Positions 35,603-46,131 of a stretch of 64,000 bases of DNA are shown here, piece by piece. A program made the position numbers and the translations under genes. The stretch spans positions 61,883,501-61,947,500 of the forward strand of contig NC_058341.1 of assembly GCF_905475395.1 (NCBI RefSeq), given 5' to 3'. The stretch is from Chrysoperla carnea. Lineage: Eukaryota; Arthropoda; Insecta; Neuroptera; Chrysopidae. Every line of letters starts with the position of its first letter. Position 1 is the first letter of the stretch. The notes beneath the pieces were generated by a model. It was not told where the DNA came from. It was given only the letters and a program-made list of their open reading frames with translations, and ran no database searches.

Positions 35603-38600
35603 CTAAACATACAATATTTTCAGTATCCTTCAATGTTTATCAAAAAAAAATTTTTTTAGTATAAGAACCAGTCTTAAGTTTTCTTCCAACGTAAAACACA
35701 CTCAAGGACAGATTATTTAATACGTAAGCTGCAAACGATGACGAACTTTTGCCATACAGCTTGTTATACCACATGTGTGATATTAAACATTTGTTTCTAG
35801 ACAAAAAAAACAAACATTTGCGACACATTTTTGTCATACAACGTATATGGGGCAGAATATTCCTTGTATTCATATCATCTAGGATGGCCCCAATTTACGA
35901 CTAGGCTGAGACTGCGACCTAGGCGCTAGGTTTTTGGGGGCGCCTTAAATTTAAACCTTATGACTTAGCATATTACAAGTTTATTAAATTCTGATTAAGC
36001 ATTTTAAAAATTCAATGACACTTCTTCTTTTTTTTTAAATCAAAGGGCTTCGATCTTACTTTTTTAACCCCCAAACAAAAAAAAGGGGGTGTGATAAGTT
36101 TGACGCTATGTGTATGTGTGTGTCTTGTTGTTTGTAGCGTAGTGTTCTTAGATATGTTTCAAGTGCAAATTTAGGATTCCGTACCGCAAAAAAAATTTTA
36201 AAAAGTGGCGACGATCTTCAAAATACTTTAAGGAAAAAGGTAATTTGATGAAGAGTGTTCTTATATATGTTTCATGCAAACAAAAAAACGGCCCTCGAAA
36301 AATTTTCCGATTTTTTCCGCGAATATAAACGGTTTTAGATTATTTCTTATTATTTCAAGAAATCTTATTTAAATAAGCCGATACGAATTAATTTCCTACA
36401 TTAATAGTAATGGTTTTCAACTCTATACGCAATTGAAGTAAAATGTATACTTGATTCCATAAAAATCGCCACAGTTAAAACATTCTAAGCGTACTCATCA
36501 TATGTTATGTTATAATAGTAACACTTAGAATGTTTTAAAACGAGCGTTTTTTTTGACATAGAGTATACTATATTATGAGTTATGACAGAAGTAAACTTTC
36601 CATTGGCTCTTTGAAAAAATTCAATCACCTTGAAGAAGAACGTATAAGGTAACCACATAACAAGCCATCCATACCACTGAATATTTCGTAAAACTTGGGT
36701 TCGAATTGCACCTGGATGTAAACTATTTGATATTACATTTGTTCCTTTTAATTTTTCCGCTAACTCGTTACTCATTAGTATATTGCATAATTTTGAATTA
36801 CTGTAATTTATCATATCAGCATTAAATTTATTTAAATTATTTGGATCTAATATCGCAAACTTATATAAAAACGATGAAACGTTCACTATTCTACTAGGCG
36901 CTGATTGTTTTAATAAATCTAAAACATTTAGCTCATAAAATTATCGAAATTTACCTGCTCGGGAAGAACTGGATTGTATATTAGCATATCTATAGTATAT
37001 TTTCAAAAGAAGTACTGTACTACACATATTGATATAAATGTAGACCAACACTTATGTACGTTGATGTACACAGATGAATTACTGTACATCAATTGTGATG
37101 TAAGTAGATCTACACCACAGTCATAAAACATATGCAAATCATGTAACCTCTAACAAAACCATAGGTCTCTTAATGAAAATGTTTTCGTTACATTATTAAA
37201 CACTAGGCAGCACCACATATTTCGAATCCAAATAGCGGTATTAGTAGAAAATTTAAAATAAACAAGTAAAAAAAAAACAATTGACTGAGTTAATTGTTGA
37301 AATACCCTGTATAGACAGTGTTGATTATCAGTGTTTGCATTATTTTTCATAAATTTGATAAGTTAAAATACTAGATTTACATCAATAGAAGAAGCTTTTT
37401 CTGCATTGTTTTCATTGTTGAATCTATCAATAAATGATAGAGAAGGACGCGCGAAGCTAAAATTGATAAATAATTTTAATTATTTATAGGTAATAATATT
37501 TGTGCAAACAAAAATTAATTATTAAGGTAGTACCAGCATGAAATCACTTTTCGACAGATTTGGCCGAATTTTTTTTCTCGGGTTTATAATAGCTTTATTT
37601 ATGAATTCCTAAAATTTCATAATTTTTGACCGTTTAGATCGCGAGATATTTAAAGACAAAGTTCGCGATTTTGAGGGTCATGTCCCATTTAAACCATGTA
37701 AAATGTCCGGTCTCTCCAACTATTTTTTATGATATTATTATATATTGAAAAAAAAGTAGAAAAGAATGTTTATACAATACAATTCTAAAAAAAAAAATTT
37801 AGAAATTAATTTTCACTTTCGAGATATTAATTTTGACGTAAATTGATCGAAATTGGGACGTTGGCATAATTATTTCCCATTTTAAACGGTCAAAATTCCT
37901 GAAACTTTGGGAATTAATAGTAAGCATTATTAAATTCTTAAATTTAATTTTTCGTTAAATTCTGTCGAAAAAAAAATTGTACCATTGCTTTAACATAGAA
38001 ACTGCAAATACCATGCTGGAACATCGTTAATAAATAAATTATTTAAATACTGGACAGTGGTTTGGATCATAGAGATATGAAGATAGAGAACGCTAGCCTG
38101 TAAGTTCCCTTGTGTCCTTGTCTGACACTCTGTAATTATTATATGTACTTACACTTACTAATACATATAATAAGTATAAATGTACAAATGATTGTGACAA
38201 GGGAACAGAGAAACTCACTGACAGTCATCTCTCTCATTCATCATGTCGCATCCACTTTTAGGCTAGAAGATCCCTCGCGTTCTCTATGTATAATATTCTA
38301 CGGTTTGTATTCGATACTGCTAGCGTTGCTATGTAGCAGTTTTGGGAACTAACTCGTACATCAATAAGGGAACATAACAGACTTGTATATAATGACTGTG
38401 ATCTACACAGAGGAACAAGTGTTCATCTACTTCAGCAGTCGGGAACTTTTTTTAATCATTACCACAAAATACTTTTGTGTAAGTTGATATTACCCCACGG
38501 CGAAGAGGAAAAAAAATCGAATTCGCCTCTTTTTAGCATCTTTCATATTATAGCCCCCCATGATAATTTTGAAAATACAGTAGAATCTCGATAAGTTAAA

Positions 38601-41215
38601 GTCCAAGGGAAACACAAAATATTTTAAGTTATAGAGGTTTTAAGTTATCAAGTGTCTATGTTAGGTAAAGGTTAATATAGAAGTATGTACATGTTTCTAT
38701 GTACCCTAGTTAATATAGAGGTATGTATGTTTCTATGTAGTTACTGAGGGCCTATACAGAGATTATTTATTTAAGTTATAGAGGTTGCGTCTTTTAAGTT
38801 ACAGAGGTTTTGGGCTCTGATGGGAAGGGAACATAGTATTTTTTGAAGTAACAGAGGTTTTTATGTTACCGAGGTTTAAGTTATCGAGATTCTACTGTAT
38901 ATACATATAGATATAACTCGAGAACACACTAGTTGTGGGGAGTGAGATGGCGTGGCCTACATATGTCGATAAATTGTAAAAGTTGAAAAAAATACCATTT
39001 TTACCCCCAAAAATTTCATTTTTACCCCTTTTGGGGTAATTTACCCCGGTTCCCCGATCGCTGATCTACTTTGATGTATTATGATCTCAGTTTTACTGTT
39101 TTTTTGATCGAAAGAAATCATCGTAGACATGCTGCTATATAATCCAGTTTTTCCCGGGTATTTCGATTAGAATACTTACCCAAAAGTAAATTTGTTAATA
39201 AAAATGGACCAAAATGATTCACTTGCATGAGAATATGTAAACCATCCTCAGTAGTTTTATTACCTAATCCAACAGCTCCTGCGTTATTTATTAAAACATC
39301 CAATCTATTTTCACTTTCATGAACTAATTTAGAAAATTTTCGTACAGATGATAATGATTCAAAATCTAATGGATACACAATAATATTTGTATTTCCAGTT
39401 TTTGATATAATTTCTTCCTTTGTACTTTCAGCTAATGTTAAATTTCGGCATCCAAGTATAACTCTAGCACCCCTGGCTGCTAAATCAATAGCAGCCTCTT
39501 TTCCTATTCCTTTAACATAAAAAAGCTTATGAAATATATTATCTTACATTAATTAATTCACCCAAGGGGTTTCAACCACAAATTTTAATAATTTGTTTAT
39601 ATTTTTTTTAAAATTGCATTTAAGGTCGCTTTTAACATCTAGGTCATATTTAATAATTATTGGAATAGCTTTTGATAATAAATGGTAATATTATAATAAT
39701 AATGTTGTTATTAATATTGTTTAATATATAAATATAGGCATTTAAGCTTTAATGCTTAACAAGTTGCTAGACTACTATAACTTTATTTTACAAGTTTATC
39801 GGGGCACGATGTCAACTATTTATGAAAAAAGTTTCAGTTAGGGTACTAACTTAAATTTTTATTATTTATCACTTTCGCCACATCTCACACCCTCACCCAC
39901 CTTACTGAGCAGTTGAGGGTAGGTTCACTTCATATAAGATCTATTATTGCTGTCAAAATCATCGGCTTAGTATAACTTTTGTAATTGCAACGTTACCTCA
40001 AGAATGCAGCAATTATTTGTTTGTTTGTTAATAAACAATAATAAAATATGAATTACACGGTAGCTCAAAATTAAGCGTGAACTTTGTTTGGTTGTAAAAA
40101 TTAATTTTTTTTCTCGGGTATTAATTTAGCAATAGAATAGCAAAAAAGTATAAGCAGGATCTCGTTTGCGAATCGTCACTTTGTCATCGTAGAATTGAAA
40201 ATACACGGTAAGAAATGCAGGGCGTTTGCAATAATACAATGCTGGTATGGTATAGTATAGAGACATATATTATAATATCTATGTCATCATAAGTAATATT
40301 ACTGTGTTGAATAGGGCTATGCACTAGAAGTATTGTAGGTATCGCCAACCAGTAATGGCCTGACGCCCATACTGCATTGGCTCGTCCGCTACAACTATTG
40401 TCAATGTTACTATTTCCTCAATACAGTACAAAGTATGACGTTCATACCGATACTGGCATAGTGATATCTACGAAAAATTTCTTATAGTGTAGAAAGCAAT
40501 TTATCAGCAATAAAATATTCCGCCTAAAGTAATCCGATATCTCTTTTACTTCCGAAAAATGCCTTATTTCGCGATAGTATAATATTATGGTACCGTATAC
40601 CGTCTTTATCGCTAGACTGCTGAAGCAATAAATTATCAAAAAACAATATAATCGTTTTCACAATGAGATATCGATCTGGAAAAAATAATAGTTATTTACG
40701 ATACTAGTGGGATAACAGCATTATTAACACAACGAGTGTATAGCACGAGTTGGACAATCGCAGAAGTACCTTAATAATGCGTTATCACACATATATCGTA
40801 CAAAACTCAGCGCCTCTAAAATGTGAAAATAATCGATCATCATTATTTAAAATTTATCATGGTCATTTAATTACTATTTCAAATTTGTCATGGCTAATTG
40901 AGAAAAATAAAAAATTTAAAAAGTTTCTATAGGAGCTGATTTCATTACCACCCTAGCGCGGGAATGAATTCATGATCACACTAGGACCGTAATGAACTAT
41001 TTTTCCCAGGCATACTGAGTGAGAAAAGTACTTCTTTTCTCACGGACGTAGATAATTTATTTTTGTATCATACCTGCATTAGCTCCGGTAACAATGACAG
41101 TTTTTCCGTTTAATTTCTGTTTGCTTGTACATCGACCCGTGGTAACAATCAAAAATATCTTTAAAACAAACAAGATTGTAATCACAATTAAAGCAAATGC
41201 TGCAATTATGTGCAT
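35408..41215 (-). CDS. Retinol dehydrogenase 11-14-like short-chain dehydrogenase/reductase, four exons
   Basis: Four coding exons on the minus strand join in frame: 41215-41074, 39509-39180, 36918-36629 and 35602-35408. Every junction is GT-AG and the phases agree (1, 1, 0), giving 957 nt and 318 residues, the usual length for RDH11-14 proteins. Seen: a hydrophobic N-terminal anchor (about residues 3-25); the cofactor-binding motif TGANAGIG (43-50), which spans the first splice; NNAG (122-125); catalytic Asn145, Ser172/173, Tyr196 and Lys200 in YSNSK; HPG (225-227); and EGAQTTIH followed by SGKYF near the C-terminus. The family reduces or oxidises retinoids and other lipid aldehydes or alcohols with NADP(H), usually at the ER membrane; the substrate here is unknown. 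The start ATG has A at -3. It is divergent from the Ski/Sno gene. Introns 1 and 2 carry transposon copies. The family call is firm; the exact orthologue is not. Confidence 0.9.
35603..36628 (-). other. RDH-like gene intron 3
   Basis: This GT-AG intron of 1026 bp includes a GC-richer patch at about 35880-35950 that can fold on itself, and part of a dispersed repeat (about 36055-36290) that recurs at 25.8 and 60.5 kb. The exon 3 frame runs open into the intron as far as 36485. Confidence 0.8.
36055..36290 (+). repeat. Dispersed repeat E, copy 2
   Basis: It shares GTGTTCTTAGATATGTTTCA, AGTGCAAATTTAGG, TTCCGTACC and AAGGTAATTTGATG with the copy at 25740. It lies within RDH intron 3. Confidence 0.65.
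36629..36918 (-). CDS. RDH-like gene, exon 3 (catalytic centre)
   Basis: The exon is 290 bp and encodes residues 158-254. The acceptor is TGTTTTAG|AT. It carries RIVNVSS with the catalytic serine, YSNSK with the catalytic tyrosine and lysine, and SLHPGAIRT. The frame stays open past the proposed donor AAG|GTGATT to a stop at 36485. I chose the donor because it joins FFFK directly to DCKEGAQTTIH in exon 4, matching the spacing of family members. Confidence 0.87.
37255..37330 (+). repeat. 560-bp repeat family A, end fragment
   Basis: It reads AACAATTGACTGAGTTAATT then GTTGAAATACCCTGTATAGA, the palindromic end block of family A. It lies within RDH intron 2. Confidence 0.75.
37522..37993. mobile_element. 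TTAA-ended inverted-repeat element
   Basis: It starts TTAAGGTAGTACCAGCATGA and ends with the inverse of TTAAAGCAATGGTACAATT. Both ends then have CGACAGA in inverse positions, and GACCGTTTAGATCGCGAGAT is partly mirrored at about 37800-37900. The same start motif occurs at 13061, 18773 and 48479. Confidence 0.65.
38433..39063. mobile_element. Non-autonomous hAT element with perfect 8-bp target duplication
   Basis: It is 631 bp; the ends are CAGCAGTCGGGAAC and the inverse of CAGCGATCGGGGAAC. It is flanked by ATCTACTT at 38425-38432 and 39064-39071. It lies in RDH intron 2, ending 117 bp from exon 2, and contains a nested pogo-like MITE. No transposase remains. Confidence 0.92.
38578..38897. mobile_element. 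pogo/Tigger-like MITE nested in the hAT element
   Basis: It is 320 bp with ends CAGTAGAATCTCGATAA and its exact inverse, flanked by TA on both sides (38576-38577 and 38898-38899). The interior repeats the motif TTAAGTTAYAGAGGTTTT. These ends are typical of pogo/Tigger elements, which insert at TA. Confidence 0.88.
39180..39509 (-). CDS. RDH-like gene, exon 2 (cofactor-binding half)
   Basis: The exon is 330 bp and encodes residues 48-157. The acceptor TTAAAG|GA completes GIGKEAA. It contains RGARVILGCRN, the acidic-residue region around LDFESLSSV, the core strand DVLINNAG and VNHFGPFLLTNLLL. The donor is TTTTGG|GTAAGT. Confidence 0.9.
39510..41073 (-). other. RDH-like gene intron 1
   Basis: This GT-AG intron of 1564 bp splits the TGxxxGIG motif. 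It contains a 286-bp TA-flanked TIR element (40204-40489). The rest is AT-rich with no coding signal seen. Confidence 0.85.
40204..40489. mobile_element. CACGGTAAGA-ended MITE, copy 1
   Basis: It is 286 bp, TA-flanked, with ends CACGGTAAGAAAT and the inverse of CACTATAAGAAAT. The interior shares GCCTGACGCCCATACTGCAT and CTCAATACAGTA with copy 2 at 63296-63555. It lies in RDH intron 1. Confidence 0.8.
41074..41215 (-). CDS. RDH-like gene, exon 1 (membrane anchor and start of Rossmann fold)
   Basis: The exon encodes residues 1-47 plus one base of codon 48. The protein starts MHIIAAFALIVITILF, a transmembrane segment, and then a short Lys-rich linker leads into GKTVIVTGANA. The donor reads GCAG|GTATGA. 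The cofactor motif is cut by the intron. Confidence 0.88.
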
Positions 41216-43850
41216 TTTCTATGGATACTAGAAGCTATTTAATTAATTATTACAAAAATAAAATGAAATTAATTACTTTTGAATATCATTTTAATTTTGA
41301 GATAAGTAGGAGGAATGTGTAAGAAACAAAGGGATTTAAATTATTTCAACCATTTATCATTAATGATAAGATAATTGTAATTTATATGCATTTTAACTTT
41401 TAATGCAATAGATAAATAAATTAAAATGTTACTATATTTGTTTATAGGCAACTTGTATGGCATTGTAACTGTATTTTTGCTTATGACAACTCAAAAACAA
41501 TAAAAAAAATTTGTAATATATGTTCTTGAGAATATTTGGGCTTTGGTCATCAAAGATGAAAAAAGGAACGCTTATAATTTCGCCATAAAATTCTTATAGT
41601 TTTGCTATTTGAAATAAAAAAAAAGTCATAGACAACACAATACGTAATTGCAGCAAATTTTCAACTCTTGCTTTATCAAGGACTGATAAATAGTTATGAT
41701 TTTTATTAAAAGTTCACTCCATTTTTAATCCATTCGAAGGTAGCAAACTTCTAGAAATTTTTTACGTTTCTTGTTATCAATGACTTACTTTTAATACACA
41801 TATACGGTTTTTATTGCAATCGTTCAATGGGTTCTCAACGAATTAAAACCGTGTAGTGCTATTAAATTAGAGGTTGAATAGTGAAGTTAGGGGTGAAAAA
41901 TCACCCTTTTTAATTATTTTCAAATATCTCGCAAGCTAAGCAAAATTTCGAGAAGTTAATAAAATATTTTGAAGGGAATCAAATTTTTCGAAAATTAAAA
42001 AAACTGTCGGTTCATGCCAAAACAGTTAAAACAAACAGGAAAAACAGACAAAATTGCGATTTTTTGCTTTTTCATCTTTCTCTTTTTTTCGAGCAGAGAT
42101 AGGTATAAGCATTGAAGCATTGCTGCAGTCAAAATAAAGTAGAATAAATATCCTTTTAAGTGGTATGCTGAAAATTTTTTTGATTAAAAATTGACCGAGA
42201 CATGGCCATTTCAACCTGGTTTTTTTTCGTATTTCATCACTCGTTCGCATTTTATTGTAAAAATTATTGTTTTGCTCAATGAAAAAAGTCATTTTACGTT
42301 TATTATTTAGGAATATATGACAATTACAAGAAGTTTGGAAGAATGGTGCTACTACATTCCTGCAATAAAAACCCGTGAACGCCTTAGTTCCTTTCTATAT
42401 GACATAAACAATAGCCTACTGTGGAAAGTATTCCGGTGGTCCGCTTAGTCTGGTTTATACTGTTTGAAATTTTACTAATCATTTTCAGGAATTTTTAGAG
42501 ATCTATGTACACTAGGAAAATATTAATTTGATAATTTTTCACATAAACTTATTAAAGTAAAACAGTTAAATTTGGTCGACATAGAATTTGGAATCCTGAT
42601 TTTGTCATTTATAAAGAAGTCCAAAAATTCATGTGAGTCGAAGTTTTAGAATCGATTGAGTATTGGAATAGAAATTAGTATATTTGAAAGTTGTAAATTT
42701 TTGGTTTTCCAATTGTAATCGATTTATATAAAAATAATTGAAGAAAAAAAATTTAACCATTTATATGATAAATTATAAAGCGAAGGACTTTATTTGTAAA
42801 TTTTATTGTAACACATAAATCAGAAGCGCTAAATGCAAAACTGAAATTATTATTTTTTGATTTAAATAAAGTTGAATTTTAAAATACAGTTTCCTATCTT
42901 ACCCACTCTTTAGTTCAAAGCTGTTTATATTTATGGTTCATAGATGGCACGGAATTAGCTAATTTTTAATCGTGCATATTTTCATTACATTATTTCAAAC
43001 AACCTATTATAAGTTTTTTTTCAATAATATAATAATATAAACGGAATTAAGTTTTCACAAAAATCTTTACTTGAATATTTCAAGTTATTTTAAATTAAAT
43101 TTTATGTCGTAATTGTTAATTATTTATTGCTAATTAATTTTAAATCGAATTCTTTACCAAAAACCTTTGATTCTTAAACTTGATATTACGAAATAGTGAA
43201 TCCGTTTCATTATTTTCTATTAAAAATTTGCTAAACTATGAATTTTACCAAGTGATTTTCTAAACCAAATCACCAATGAATTTTTATCTTTTTAATTCCT
43301 ATCCCTTCTCTAAATTATTTTCATAAAAGTTATTTACTATTTTAGTCCAGTCTTAAAATTGTACACTTGTTTCGGAATAAATAAATAAAAACGGTAAATA
43401 TTGCATAGATACACGCATTGTATTCACCTTGCTAGTTACATCATAACTTCATAATCATAAGTGAATACTGAATATCCACTTTACTTTCCCCTAACCTCAT
43501 TGTAACAATACAAAGTAAACAATACAACAATTGTTACGATTTACAAATAAAGTTTACATTGTAAATAGTTTGTTAAAAATAAAATTTATTCAAAACATAA
43601 AAATATTGATAATTATTTTTGGTGGTATTATTAATAATTTGGCTACTATATTATTTATACATGTATACAATATACATAATATAATATTGTCCACTTTATC
43701 TAGCACGTGTTCATTTAGCTCCTCTCTTGTCTCAATGTTACAATAAAGCGTTGTCGGTTGTTTGCAAATCATTATAAATAATATACATATATCTTTATCT
43801 AATATTGTATATATTTATATAAGTTTATCTCTTACATTGCCATTATTATC
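41216..43850. other. Intergenic region upstream of the RDH-like gene
   Basis: It should hold the RDH promoter (just above 41216) and distal control DNA for either gene. The sequence is very AT-rich with no repeat family recognised. No promoter element can be placed with confidence. Confidence 0.4.
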
Positions 43851-43995
43851 ATGGCAGGCTATTTTGACGGGAAGGCCGATCACATGACCCGACATATACT
43901 ATACTACTGGTACACAGACGGATGTGCGGGGACAAGTGATTGCACTGGGCTAGACTGTGCAGTAGCCAAGCGAAGCCATCATTGCTGTTCTGTTA
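43850..43995. promoter_or_regulatory. GC-rich island upstream of Ski/Sno (candidate regulatory)
   Basis: About 145 bp (GGCAGGCTATTTTGACGGGA through GAAGCCATCATTGCTGTTC) is markedly richer in G and C than the flanking DNA and not recognised as a repeat elsewhere in the window. It lies 0.57 kb upstream of the start codon. It could be a promoter, a non-coding first exon or an enhancer. Inference only. Confidence 0.3.
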
Positions 43996-44189
43996 TGTAG
44001 TATATATATTTATTATACATACTGTCTCTTATCATTTTGTTTTTCAAATATTCAAAAAACTATGAAAATAGCAATCAATATGAATATTTTCATGAAAAAT
44101 TTATTAAAAATAAATGAAATTCATGAAAAAATATTTATTTCATGTAAAATAAATTGAATAAAAAGATTGTTTTATTCAAAAATAAATGT

Positions 44190-44560
44190 ATGAGAGAGAT
44201 AGAGTGGGGAGTGCGCACAATGAACTGAACGAAGTCATTTTCATGAGAGACAGAAGTAGACAGTCGCGCCAGTAGACACGACTTTCGTGAGTGGTGTGTT
44301 TAGTTAGTTGTGTTGTATGCCTGACGAAGAGCACATTACACGGATGTGATCGTTTTTTGTTAGACTTATTTAGTCCGGAACGTGTACGCGGGGGGTTTTG
44401 CTAGATGTGTAGTGTTACGGCCAAGTGTTATGTTTATTTTGCGAAATTTGCAAAATATTGTTGTGTGTTTCTAAATGACGGGGTGTTTTAAAGTGTGAAT
44501 TTAAAATAAAAAAATATATTTAAAAAAAATGTTCACCGTGTGAAGTGTAAATAATAGACC
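44190..44560 (+). promoter_or_regulatory. Probable promoter and 5' UTR of the Ski/Sno gene
   Basis: From about 44190 to 44420 the sequence is less AT-rich than its surroundings, with GAGAGAGATAGAG, several CpGs (CAGTCGCGCC, GACACGACTTTCG) and GT-rich stretches. It runs without an obvious transposon into the start codon. This fits a transcription start region and leader, but no TATA box or firm initiator can be picked out, so the start site is not assigned. Confidence 0.4.
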
Positions 44561-45487
44561 ATGATGGAGATGGTTACTCCACATTTAAAGAGTGTTTTAA
44601 AAAATTATCAAAATAGTGCGACTAAAAGTTTACAAGGACCTGGTTTATCGTTGACTCGTGAATTAATCAGTCCTGATATTAAAGAAGAATGTGTACCAAC
44701 AACCACAGCACCAGAACCCTTAATTGTTGCACCCACACAATTACGATTTCCAGTATTAGCTGCACCAGACACTGGACGTAGTGAGCGAACCGAGACTATA
44801 TTAGAGGGTGAATCAATATCATGTTTTGTGGTTGGTGGCGAAAAACGATTATGTTTACCCCAAGTGTTAAACAGTGTGTTACGTGACTTTAGTTTACAGC
44901 AAATCAATCAAGAATGTGATCAATTACAAATATTTTGTTCGCGATGTACGCCCGAACAATTGAACGAGTTAAAAACAAATGGGATCTTACCTAGCACGGC
45001 ACCATCATGCGGTTTAATCACAAAAACGGACGCGGAACGATTATGTAGTGCATTATTACAATCAACAAATATTGTGCTGGCATCGCCGCGAGTACGGGGG
45101 CCTGGCCAACAAGGGGATTGTCGTAATAAAGATCAACCGCTATCATTTCGTGTTTACCATGAATGTTTTGGTAAATGTCGTGGCTTATGTACACCTGAAT
45201 TGTACACAAGTAAATCGGCTAGATGTATAGAATGTTTAGATGGGTGTCAGGGTATGTTCTCGCCACAACAGTTTGTGTGTCATGCACATCGCGATTTAGA
45301 GAATCGTACATGTCATTGGGGTTTTGATTCCACTAATTGGCGAACGTATTTACATGTATGCAAAGAACAGCAAGTGGATCGCGAAAAAATGGAACATGTT
45401 TTGGATTTGTTAAAGGAACAGTACGATGGTACGGCTGCGTTCCCGCCAGCACCTATTACGAATAATACAAATCATAAACGAAAGCAG
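44561..45487 (+). CDS. Snoo: Ski/Sno family transcriptional co-regulator (Snoo orthologue), first coding exon, 3' incomplete
   Basis: The exon encodes 309 residues. Ski/Sno proteins bind Smad4 and receptor Smads in the nucleus and recruit co-repressors, tuning TGF-beta/activin/BMP signalling. Seen: an N-terminal block starting MMEMVTPHLKSVLKNYQNSA; a possible SUMO motif IKEE (40-43); the Dachshund-homology domain at about 78-166 (GESISCF, GGEKRLCLPQVLN, CSRCT, APSCGLITKTDAERLC); a short linker; and the SAND-like Smad4-binding domain at about 196-288 (YHECFGKCRGL, PELY, ENRTCHWGFDS, NWRTYL). TAA and TAG lie in frame just upstream of the ATG, which fixes the start. The coding part ends at AAGCAG|GTTGGT, a plausible donor. 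The reading frame stays open to a stop at 45580, but those extra residues look intronic. The coiled-coil C-terminal half must lie on exons beyond the window. One oddity is an extra Gly in the zinc-ligand Cys pair (C225-L-D-G-C229). Confidence 0.93.
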
Positions 45488-45678
45488 GTTGGTGTCTTTT
45501 TTAACTTCACTAAATTAAACATTCAAATTTTCTCAAACCCCAACAGGTATAATGGGTTGTTTAATAAACATCGAATGTAAAAAATACGCATTTTCTACGA
45601 GACTTCGAGATGTTTTACAATAATGCTGTTGCTTCACTTGAATAACGCCATACTTGGCGGGCAAATATTCTGAATATA

Positions 45679-46129
45679 CAGGGTGTTCCAATAACTCGAT
45701 GGCCATAGCTTAAGAGTGTATTCTTTTGATAATTTTAAGTCGAAAATGCTTTATATACTTTTGGCCAAAACCCAATATTTAAGGAGTTCTATATGCAATA
45801 TTAAATTAAACAAATAATGTAAATACATTGTTTAAATTTAATTTATGAACAAATTAAAAATGCGAATTTTTTTTATGGTATAAAAATATATTCTAAGCAA
45901 TTTTTTCTAAAAACTTTTTTCGAGATCTCTAACCATGTTAGACAAAACATTAAGAATCAACGACCCTATTTGTCAATTTGTTGTATTCAGCGTACTTAAA
46001 GTTCAGATATCGTTTGAGTATCTTAAAAAATGTGACCTATTACCCTGTATGATTGTGCAAAATTTCAAATCGATATTCCTATAAATAACGAAAATATGAG
46101 GGTGTCTTCATCTTAAATATGACACACTG
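45679..46129. mobile_element. Mariner-like MITE, 451 bp
   Basis: The ends CAGGGTGTTCCAATAA and the inverse of CAGTGTGTCATATTTAAG are flanked by TA (45677-45678, 46130-46131). The right half matches the fold-back element at 28047-28770. It lies about 190 bp into the Ski/Sno intron. Confidence 0.75.
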
Positions 46130-46131
46130 TA

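Larger units (their letters stand above)
36919..39179 (-). other. RDH-like gene intron 2, packed with mobile elements
   Basis: This GT-AG intron of 2261 bp holds a fragment of the 560-bp repeat family (37255-37330), a TTAA-ended inverted-repeat element (37522-37993), a short inverted repeat at about 38065-38320, and a hAT element with a nested pogo-like MITE (38433-39063). About half of its length is identifiable repeats. Confidence 0.85.

Noticed and set aside
36485..36628. Extension of RDH exon 3 to a stop at 36485
   Set aside because: The extra residues do not resemble the family. A good donor at 36628 joins exactly to exon 4, which carries the conserved tail.
45488..45580. Read-through end of the Ski/Sno open frame
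   Set aside because: The last ~30 residues have no family similarity and follow a plausible splice donor. A short truncated isoform cannot be excluded, but it is not supported.
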